A DNA stretch of 64,000 bases, from positions 266,334,192-266,398,191 of the forward strand of contig NC_081406.1 of NCBI RefSeq assembly GCF_030272615.1. Direction: 5' to 3'. Under the pieces are notes generated by a model. It saw nothing but the letters and a program-made list of their open reading frames with translations, ran no database searches and had not been told where the DNA came from. Shown here piece after piece: positions 55,796-64,000 of this stretch. The stretch's first letter is position 1, and every line of letters starts with the position of its first letter. The DNA is from Cryptomeria japonica (taxonomy: Eukaryota; Streptophyta; Pinopsida; Cupressales; Cupressaceae). The position numbers were made by a program, and so were the translations under genes.

Positions 55796-57337
55796 TGTTG
55801 GCATTATAACAGACAAGTGAGATCATTGGCATTCCAATTACAATGAGAGATTGTTGGCATTTCAATAAGGATATTGAGAAGGTTGTTGATGACTATGGAT
55901 ATAACTGATTAAGGATTTTTACTATCTTAATATTATTATTTTGTCATTGATGTCAAGAAATTGATTTTCTGACTTAGTATGATGTTGCCATATCTTAAGA
56001 AGTATGATTTGATGAGTATAAAGATGTCGGTGAAAGACACAAAAATAATATGATGAATAAGGGGAGAAATAAGTTATTCAATTGGAAACTATTACCGAGT
56101 TAGACAATGATGAGATCATGATGTTTAGATTGTTTTGATATCCTACATATGCTATTATTTGAAAGGTTAATACTATACTATGTTACCAAGCAAAGAATCT
56201 AGTCAGTAAACCCTAAGGAACCTAGTCGGTAAACCCTAAGGTTATCGTTATCGGTTAATGAAGGCAGAATGTCTACCGAGTGAAGTTTAGTATTTACCGA
56301 GTTGCAACCGAGTAATAACAGAATGCATTGAATGAATAAAAGCATTATTTAATGAAGGAAGCTGATGAGCTGGAGTTGATTAAATGATTGGTAAGCCGTG
56401 TATTAAGATTGTTAAAGAATCTATGGCAATGAAAGATCAGCAGGAAGATCTATAGCTAAGATTGAACCGCAATACCCTAGCACAAGTTCCAAGGAGAAAA
56501 TGCAAGTTCCAAGGTGAGGTAAAACATTTTCAGAATGAAGGATACATTGAACCTAGACAAGACTGAAGATCTGATGGCTATGATTGATCATGGGAAATGT
56601 GATCAAGGAGATTAAGCGGTTAGAAGATTATTTATAAATAAGGAACTGTTGATAAACAATGTATGCAGGCAAGTGTATGCACAGGGATGCTACATAGTGA
56701 TTACTGAGCACAGAAGCTTGAATACCTATTTTGATAACAGAGTATAGAGCCCAGCAGAAGGACAAGATAAGTCCTATGAATAGATTGTATTGAGCAAATA
56801 AGAATCTGCTTCAGTATTTGTAGATGTGAAGTTGCAGACATATTTTTATTACTGTTATTTTGTGAAAGTGACAGAAAATCTCTTAACCAAGTAGACATAA
56901 CAGTTTTATTTGTAAATCCTCTAGCAAGGTGGCATTCTTATTGAGTGTTTGAAATCCTTTGACAAGGTCACTTCTAATAAGGTGAAGATCCTAACAGATC
57001 TAAGGGAAATCCCTTAATCGGGTCACATCTAGCAATGTGTTTGTAATCTTTAACAAGATTTGCTTTTAACTGAGCTACTCTAGAAGAGTATATTTCTTAG
57101 TGGGTCCGAAATCCCACAATGGTTTTTCCCTATTTGGGTTTCCACGTTCAATCTAGTGTTATATGTTTTGTGATCTTATATGTTTATGGGTCTGCATGCT
57201 TTACTATTTTTCTGATAAGGTTATCAAGGTTGAATCTGTTGTTTTTATGTAAGATTAAGGTTGAATGATTCACCACCCCCCCCTCTCATATTGTTAGCTT
57301 GGCATATGTAGTAATCATACTTGCATCAGAACTATCA
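55796..57337 (+). repeat. Element I 5' LTR
   Basis: It starts TGTTGGCATTATAAC and ends CATCAGAACTATCA. TATAAATA at 56633-56640 is a likely promoter. A GTGGGTCCGAAATCCCAC fold-back is at about 57101-57118, followed by ATGGTTTTTCCC. The box CACCACCCCCCCCTCTCA is at 57271-57288. Confidence 0.93.
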
Positions 57338-57338
57338 A

Positions 57339-57350
57339 TTGGTATCAGAG
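57339..57350 (+). promoter_or_regulatory. Element I primer binding site
   Basis: TTGGTATCAGAG one base after the LTR, a good tRNA-iMet match that then diverges (ATTTGG in place of CC-type sequence). Confidence 0.9.
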
Positions 57351-57401
57351 ATTTGGACTCCAGAAGAAAAGTTTAAAGGTACTTGAGTTAAAGATCCAAA
57401 G

Positions 57402-60400
57402 ATGTATAAGAGGGATGCACAGAAGCTGAGCAAGTCAAGTTTCTCTACATGGCAAAAAAGGATGAAGCTGCACTTATCAGGAATTGGAGAATATGTTGTC
57501 TATTATCTGGAGAATGATTTCATCACACCGAGCACCTATCCATTGACAATGGAAGAGATAAAGGCAAAGCAAGAACATATCCAAGCAATGATTGAAATAA
57601 CATCTGCATTGACTGACTCAGAGTTTAATGATCTAGAAGGTTGTATTGATGCAAAGGCAATGTGGAACAAGCTCATATCTGTGTATGGTGGAGATGAACA
57701 TGTTCAAAGAGAAAAAGTGGATAGTCTAAGAGGACAACTTGAATCCATGAGGATGAATGAAGGTGAAAAAATAACCCAGTATAGTACAAGACTAAAGGAG
57801 ATTGTCAATCAAATCAAAGGAGCAGGAGGAACTATTGAAGAAAAGGATATAACAAGTAAGTTGTTGAGAACCCTTCTACCTACCTATGCAATCTGAATCT
57901 CTGCAATCAATGAATTGAGGTTTGTACCCAATATGCCAGTTTCTTTAGATGCTACTATTAGTAAGCTACATGCATTTGAGTTAAGTAACTTTGATAACAG
58001 TGGGTCATCAGTAAATAAAGTTGAATCTGCATTCAGTTCTTTTCATATTGATGAATCTGATGATTACAATGATAGAAAGTATAAGTACTCTAAAGGGAAT
58101 CACAGTGGAGCAAGTGAAAGATTTTGCAAAAACATGGAGGAGGTACACAAACTATATGAGGAAATCAGAAAGCAAGAAGAGTTTGAAGTACTATTGGCCA
58201 AGAGGTTACCAAGAGGAAAAGGTAAGTACAAAGGAAAGCTACCTTTGAAATGTTTTAACTATGATAGAATTAGACATATGGCTTCTAACTGTCCTGACAA
58301 AGAATCTAGTGAAAAGAGAGATTACCGAGATGACAAACAGAAAGATAATCATTACAGAGGACACCGAGACTTTAGGAGAAGAGATAAAAAGACATGCCTA
58401 ATAGCTGATGAGGAATCTAATGATGATAAATCATATGAAACTGATACAAAGGAAGTTGTTTATGTGGCTATTAAAGATGGATCAGATGAAAAAAGGTATG
58501 AAGAAAAAGCTTTAACATCTCATATAAATACTAATGATTCTTGGATCATAGATAGTGGATGCTCACATCACATGACAGGTGATAAACACAAGTTTGTTAA
58601 ACTAGATGATTATGATGGAGACTATGTAAGATTTGGTAATGATGCACCATGTCCGGTATGAGGTAAAGGATCCATAACACTTCTTGACAATGTGAAATGT
58701 AATGATGTTTATTGGGTTGAAGGTTTGAAATACAATTTGTTGAGTATAGCATAGCTAAACAACACAGGTTACCAAATAGAGTTTGAAAAAGGAATTGTCA
58801 AAGTTCATGACAAGCATGGAAAGTTAGCTGCTACCGGGACACAAACAAGAGGTAATACATTTCATCTTGACTCAACTCAGAATAATTATCTATATGCAAA
58901 GATAGATGATACCTGGTTATGGCATAAAAGGTTTTGTCATGTTAATTTTGATAATCTAATAAAAATAAGTAAGAAGCCCCGAGTAAGAGGTCTACCAAGT
59001 CTTGAAAAACCTGAGAATGCTATGTGTCAAGGATGCCAAATGGGAAAGATGACAAGATCAAGCTTTACAAGTAAGTCCTACACTTCTAAGGGAATTTTAG
59101 ATCTTGTGCATACTGATCTTTGTGGTCCTATGAAAGTTCAGAGTTATTATGGTGATAGATATTTCATATTATTTGTGGATGATTATTCAAGGATGATGTC
59201 ACTAATGTTTTTAAAAGAAAAATCAGAAGCTTTTCCAATGTTTAAATGGTACAAGGCAAGAGTTGAAAATGAAACAGGAAGACAACTGAAATGTCTTAGA
59301 TCAGATAGAGGAGGAGAGTTTACCTCTGATGAGTTCAACTTATTCTGCAATGATCATGGTATAAAAAGACAAGTCTCTGCACTGAGAACTCCACAACATA
59401 ATGGAATAGCTGAGAGGAGGAATAGATCTATTGTGGATTGTGCAAGAACCCTGATGATTGAAAAGAAGGTTCCACAAACATTTTAGAGAGAAGCAATAAG
59501 CACAGCAGTTTACACCCTGAACCGTGTACAACTGAAGAAAGGAACTTTGAAGACACCTTATGAAATCTGGTATGATGAGAAACCTAATGTAAGTTATTTT
59601 AAAATCTTTGGGAGTAGATGCTATGTTCACAAAGATGATAGAAATGGTAAGTTTGATCAGAAAAATGAAGAAGGAACATTTATAGGTTATTCTTCTAGAA
59701 GAAAAGCATTTAAATGTCTGATCAAATCATCTAACAAAGTAGTAGAAAGTGCAAATTTGAAAATTGATGAATTTGCAGAAAGAAATGATGAAGGAAATTC
59801 CAAGGAACCAGAAGACTATGATGAATTTATCTATGTTCAACCGAGAAGTCCTACCGAGAAGACTATTGAAGAAAATGAAGAGAATATCCAGTTACCGAGT
59901 GATGAAGAAGATCATACAGAGCCTACCGAGCCTGTATTAGCAAAGTGTGTCAGAAGGATTCATGCACCAAGTCAGATTATAGGAGATAAGAATGATCCAG
60001 TGATGACAAGGAACAAACTGAGACAGAACCCATGTCTGATATCTGAATTTGAACCGAGGATAGTGAAAGAGGCATTTAACAGTGAAGATTGGATAAATGC
60101 TATGACAAAACAGATTGATCAAATTAGGAAGAATGACACATGGACACTGGTCCCAAGACCGAAGGATAAAAATGTAATCGGTACAAAGTGGATTTTCAGA
60201 AACAAGCTAAATGAAAAAGGAGAGGTTATTTGGAACAAAGCAAGACTAGTTTGCAAAGGTTATGCCCAAGAAGAAGGAATTGATTATGGTGAGACTTTTC
60301 CACCTGTGGCTAGACTTGAAGGAGTAAGAACATTGTTGGCATATGCTGCTTACAAAAATTTCAAGGTATATCAAATGGATGTCAAATTTGCATTTCTGAA

Positions 60401-61586
60401 TGGTATATTAGAAGAAGAAGTTTTCATTGAACAACCTGAAGGATTTGTTGAAGGAGAAAATAATGATCAGGTATGTAAATTGAACAAAGCTTTATATGGT
60501 TTGAAACAAGCACCTAGAGCATGGTATGAGAGATTGCACTCATATTTGATCAAAATTGGTTTTATAAGAACAAGTGAAAACAGCAATATGTACAAGAAGA
60601 ATGATGAAAATGGAATACCGATCTCAGCCATATTTGTTGATGATATTATCTTTTGTGGAAATGACTCTCTATGCAAGAACTTTGGAAATGAAATGAGCAA
60701 AGAATTTGAGATGTCATTGATCGGTGAGATAAAGTATTTTATAGGTTTACAGATACTGCAAATGAAAGATGAGAGCTTCATTACCCAGTCCAAGTACATA
60801 AAGGAAATCTTGAAGAAATTTGGAATGGAGTATTCAAAACTAGTAAGCACTCCTATGACTACCAACTGTAAACTATCAAAGAATGATGAATCTGCATCTG
60901 TTGATGAGACACTTTACCGATCTATGATTGGAAAGTTGCAATATGGTGTTCACAGCAGGCCGGATATAGCACATGCAGTCAGTATAGTTGCAAGATTTTC
61001 TGCAGATCCCAAGGAAACACACATGATAGCAATCAAAAGAATTTTCAGATACCTAAAAGGCACTGAAGATTATGGCTTAGTATATCAAAAAGGAAATGTC
61101 TTTGATTTAAAAGTTTATACTAATGCTGATTGGGCAGGCAACATTGATGATAGGAAAAACACAAGTGGAGGAGCTTTCTTTTTAGGAGAAAAATTAGTGA
61201 GTTGGCTTAGCAAGAAACAAGGATGTGTTTCACAGTCAACAGCAAAAGCTGAATATGTTGCCGCAGCACTGAATTGCACCAATATAGCATGGATCAAACA
61301 ACTGTTGGAAGGCATAAATGAGCAAGTTACCGAGCCAGTAACTATATTCTGTGATAATACTAGTGCCATTAACATTTCAAAGAATCCTGTTATGCACTCT
61401 AAGACAAAGCACATCTCTATCAAATATCATTATCTTAGAAAAGAAGTTCAAGAGAAGAAAGTGGTTTTGGAGTATGTTAGCACAAAGGAACAAATTGTAG
61501 ACATCTTCACCAAGCCACCACCAGGGGACTCTTTTGAGTATCTCAGAAGTCAGTTAGGGGTCCTAACCCTATCTTCCATTCACTGA
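57402..61586 (+). pseudogene. gag-pol: Element I gag-pol polyprotein (one frame, four stops)
   Basis: A single frame of 1,395 codons including the terminal stop, from ATG 57402 to TGA 61586, with internal stops at 57894 (TGA), 58659 (TGA), 58752 (TAG) and 59484 (TAG). Domains: gag residues 1-300 with knuckle 284-297 reading C-F-N-Y-D-R-I-R-H-M-A-S-N-C (second Cys to Tyr, Gly to Arg); protease W-I-I-D-S-G-C-S-H-H-M-T near 382; integrase with H-V-N-F, C-Q-G-C, H-T-D-L-C-G-P, R-S-D-R-G-G-E-F and N-G-I-A-E-R-R-N; RT with Y-Q-M-D-V-K and F-V-D-D (1078-1081); RNase H with Y-T-N-A-D-W (catalytic D to N, residue 1241) and S-T-A-K-A-E-Y (E to K, 1282). Dead despite an intact frame. Confidence 0.93.
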
Positions 61587-62010
61587 CTGAGTTTGGTGAA
61601 AGCATCAATTCGATGACTCTAAAGAATATCTTTTAGGAGTTGATGCTGATTTACACACTTTAGGAGGTTTTCTAAAGGTGTGCAAGAAATAATAACAAGG
61701 AACGGGAATTGAAGACAAAATGCTTTGACCAAGACTGAATTGATACATAATAGCATGGAATTCACTTTTCAGCAAAAGAAATTATGTTCTAGTTCTTTAC
61801 TTTTTGGCATTGTTGTCAAAGGGTGAGAAAACTACCGAATGGGGAGAAGACTACAGGAGAAGTCTGAAGGAGAAGACTACATTTTAGAACCAAGAAGAAG
61901 ACTAATGACAAAGGAAGAGCATTTCAGAATTTCAGAATCTCACAGCAATCTGAATCAGAATCAATAAAGTCAAATCAATTGGTTTTGCCATCAATGCCAA
62001 AGGGGGAGAT
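61587..62010 (+). promoter_or_regulatory. Element I 3' tail and polypurine tract
   Basis: Non-coding. Ends GCCATCAATGCCAAAGGGGG plus AGAT (61987-62010) directly before the 3' LTR. A weaker GTCAAAGGGTGAG lies near 61816. Confidence 0.85.
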
Positions 62011-63552
62011 TGTTGGCATTATAAGAGACAAGTGAGATCATTGGAATTCCAAATACAATGAGAGATTGTTGGCATTTCAATAAGGATATTGAGAAGGTTG
62101 TTGATGACTATGGATATAACTGATTAAGGATTTTTACTGTCTTAATATTATTATTTTGTCATTGATGTCAAGAAATTGATTTTTTGACTTAGTATGATGT
62201 TGGCATATCTTAAGAAGTATGATTTGATGAGTATAAAGATGTCGGTGAAAGACACAGAAAGAATATGATGAATAAGGGGAGAAATAAGTTATTCAATGGG
62301 CAACTATTACCGAGTTAGACAATGATGAGATCATGATGTTTAGATTGTTTTGATATCCTACATATGCTATTATTTGAAAGGATAATACTATACTATGTTA
62401 CCAAGCAAAGAACCTAGTCGGTAAATCCTAAGGAACCTAGTTGATAAACCCTAAGGTTATCACTATCGGTTAATGAAGGCAGAATGTCTATTGAGTGAAG
62501 TTTAGTATTTATCGAGTTGCAACCGAGTAATAACAGAATGCATTGAATGAATAAAAGTATTATTTAATGAAGGAAGTTGATGAGCTGGAGGTGATTAAAT
62601 GATTGGTAAGCCGTGTATGAAGATTGTTAAAGAATCTATGGCAATGAAAGATCGGCAAGAAGATCTACAACTCAGATTGAACCGCAATACCCTAGCACAA
62701 GTTCCAAGGAGAAAATGCAAGTTCCAAGGTGAGGTAAAACGTTTTCAGAATGAAGGATACATTGAACCTGGACAAGACTGAAGATCTGATGGCTATGATT
62801 GATCATGGGAAATATGATCAAGGAGATTAAGCGGTTAGAAGATTGTTTATAAATAAGGAATTGTTGATAAACAATGTATGCAGGCAAATGTATGCACAGG
62901 GATGCTACATAATGATTACCGAGCATAGAAGCTTGAATACCTATTTTGATAATAGAGTATAGAGCCCAACAGAAGGACAAGATAAGTCCTATGAATAGAT
63001 TGTATTGAGCAAATAAGAATCTGCTTTAGCATTTTTAGATGTGAAGTTGCAGACATATTTTTATTACTGTTATTTTGTGAAAGTGACAGAAAATCTCTTA
63101 ACCGAGTAGACTTAACAATCTTATTTGTAAATCCTCTAGCAAGGTGACATTCTTATTGAGTGTTTGAAATCCTTTGACAAGGTCACTTCTAATAAGATGA
63201 AGATCCTAGTAGATCTAAGGGAAATCCCTTAACCGGGTCACGTCTAGCAATGTGTTTGTAATCTTTAACAGGATTTTCTTTTAACCGAACATACTCTAGA
63301 AGAGTATATTTCTTAGTGGGTCCGAAATCCCACATTGGTTTTTCCCTATTTGGGTTTCCACATTAAATCTAGTGTTATATGTTTTCTGATCTTATATGTT
63401 TATGGGTCTGCATGCTTTACTATTTTTTTGATAAGGTTATCGAGGTTGAATCTGTTGTTTTTATGTAAGATTAAGGTTGAATGATTCACACCCCCCCCTC
63501 TCATATTGTTAGCTTGGCATCTATACTAATCATACTTGCATCAGAACTATCA
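62011..63552 (+). repeat. Element I 3' LTR
   Basis: 1542 bp, same length as the 5' LTR. TATAAATA at 62848-62855; poly-C box at 63488-63503. A 60-codon open frame at 62599-62781 is within the LTR and is broken in the 5' copy, so I do not call it a gene. Confidence 0.93.
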
Positions 63553-63747
63553 AGTTCCCACTGTGGTTTTTCCCTTGATCGGTTTTTCCATGTCAAAAAT
63601 TTTTGTGTTGTGTGTTGTGCTATTAATCTTCTTATTTGTTATTGTTGCAGTCTATCAGTTTATGTTTTGGAGTTTAATTATCTGAGATCCGATGAAGACT
63701 GATTCACCCCCCTCCCTCTTAGCCTTCCTTCTTGATTGTTGCTAATA

Positions 63748-64000
63748 GTGTTAAGTGATGGCCTGAGTTGGTGGAATTTGTCTTATGGGTTGGTAACTAT
63801 TGCAATCACTAGATTGAAATTTTTCATTTAGTTATATTTCCCCTAGTGCATTCCTATAGGTAGATCAAATATGATACCTCTTAGTTGCCAAAAAATAGAC
63901 CTTAGATAGCTTATCTATCTCTTAAGGAGTATGAGTTATCTTCAAAAACAAAGAAATCTAGGGATCTATAGCTTTAAAATATGTTACAATGTTCATGATT
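63748..64000. other. Flank to the right of element H
   Basis: 253 bp beginning GTGTTAAGTGATGG. No open frame of note and no TE signal. It may be the original neighbour of H or another old repeat. It shows no clear 5-bp match to the left flank of H. Confidence 0.4.

Larger units (their letters stand above)
55796..63552 (+). mobile_element. Element I: youngest-looking copia retrotransposon
   Basis: 7757 bp with two LTRs of exactly 1542 bp (55796-57337 and 62011-63552), a matching primer site, a polypurine tract and one polyprotein frame. Flanks GGTTT (55791-55795) and AGTTC (63553-63557) are each one transition from GGTTC, the sequence present at the uninterrupted site in the H 5' LTR, so the 5-bp duplication is supported. 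The two LTRs differ by a few percent by eye. Confidence 0.94.
13472..63747 (+). mobile_element. Element H: copia retrotransposon stretched to 50 kb by nested insertions
   Basis: The 5' LTR (13472-14781), primer site, gag and first half of protease (to 15966) are continued at 31607 by the rest of protease, integrase and RT (to 33936), RNase H (35172-35844), 3' tail (35845-36087, then 54671-54740) and 3' LTR (54741-55795, then 63558-63747). Removing B, J, P and I with one target copy each leaves about 7056 bp, the size of an ordinary copia element. No convincing target duplication was found for H itself (GAGAT against GTGTT), as expected for the oldest layer. Confidence 0.9.
54741..63747 (+). 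repeat. Element H 3' LTR (interrupted by element I)
   Basis: LTR sequence at 54741-55795 and 63558-63747 matches the 5' LTR (13472-14781), starting TGTTAGATTTGG. The break falls at GGTTC, intact at 14587-14591 in the 5' LTR. The terminal CA has become TA (GCTAATA at 63741-63747). The poly-C box is at about 63704-63720. An open frame at 55085-55327 parallels one at 13887-14108 only because both are in the LTR. Confidence 0.9.

Noticed and set aside
62599-62781. Basic 60-codon open frame
   Set aside because: It lies in the 3' LTR of I. The corresponding region of the 5' LTR near 56385-56566 has a stop in this frame, so it is a chance frame.
63481-63503. Runs of C near LTR ends as sequencing or assembly artefacts
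   Set aside because: They occur at the homologous position in at least six different LTR families with varied flanks; only the exact run length is doubtful.
1-64000. Envelope-like third gene, CRISPR arrays, tRNA or rRNA genes
   Set aside because: Looked for downstream of RNase H in A, B, H and I and elsewhere; only non-coding tails are present, and no regularly spaced repeats or cloverleaf-like genes were seen.

Overview
The window is plant nuclear DNA made almost entirely of nested transposable elements. Every internal gene of the elements is damaged, so I see no clearly functional host gene. The PPR-type (pentatricopeptide repeat) gene fragments, the density of Ty1/copia elements with tRNA-iMet primer sites, and the deep nesting point to a large, repeat-rich seed-plant genome. 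A conifer or other gymnosperm is plausible, but that is inference. Element letters (A to L, P) are labels used only in this annotation.

Layout. Positions 1-2033 and 9153-about 12060 are two halves of an old element (D) whose protein is related to that of element C. A complete copia element, A (2034-9152), splits D. The right half of D carries a 1258-bp tandem duplication. Positions 12061-13471 are unassigned, with one exon-like patch. From 13472 to 63747 a single copia element, H (originally about 7.06 kb), is stretched to 50 kb by insertions. These are copia element B (15967-31601) in its protease region; a solo LTR, J (33937-35166), in its RT/RNase H region; an 18.6-kb TIR element, P (36088-54662), in its 3' untranslated tail; and copia element I (55796-63552) in its 3' LTR. 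B contains a solo LTR, L (16465-17952), in its 5' LTR and element C (23590-30078) in its 3' LTR. P carries PPR pseudogene arms in opposite orientation and is itself invaded by E (36463-43034) and F (43805-50332). Most boundaries are supported by TG...CA ends, 5-bp (or 8-bp) target duplications, and the uninterrupted sequence in the partner LTR.

The most interesting content is E and F. They are two related minus-strand LTR elements with no reverse transcriptase, integrase or protease. They encode a coiled-coil protein with up to four CCHC zinc knuckles (ORF1) and a roughly 1,100-codon protein (ORF2) with an I-T-K-D...(T)-(G/D)-L-P N-terminal domain and a coiled-coil C-terminus. Their LTRs, primer site and polypurine tract have the same design as those of the neighbouring copia elements, which suggests they are copied in trans by copia machinery. 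Elements C and D carry a second RT-less protein family of similar layout.

Decay is mostly by single substitutions. Element I is still one 1,395-codon frame with four stops, and most of its damage fits C-to-T/G-to-A change, as expected for methylated transposon DNA. Coordinates of element ends were read by eye. Identities are estimates unless a count is given.
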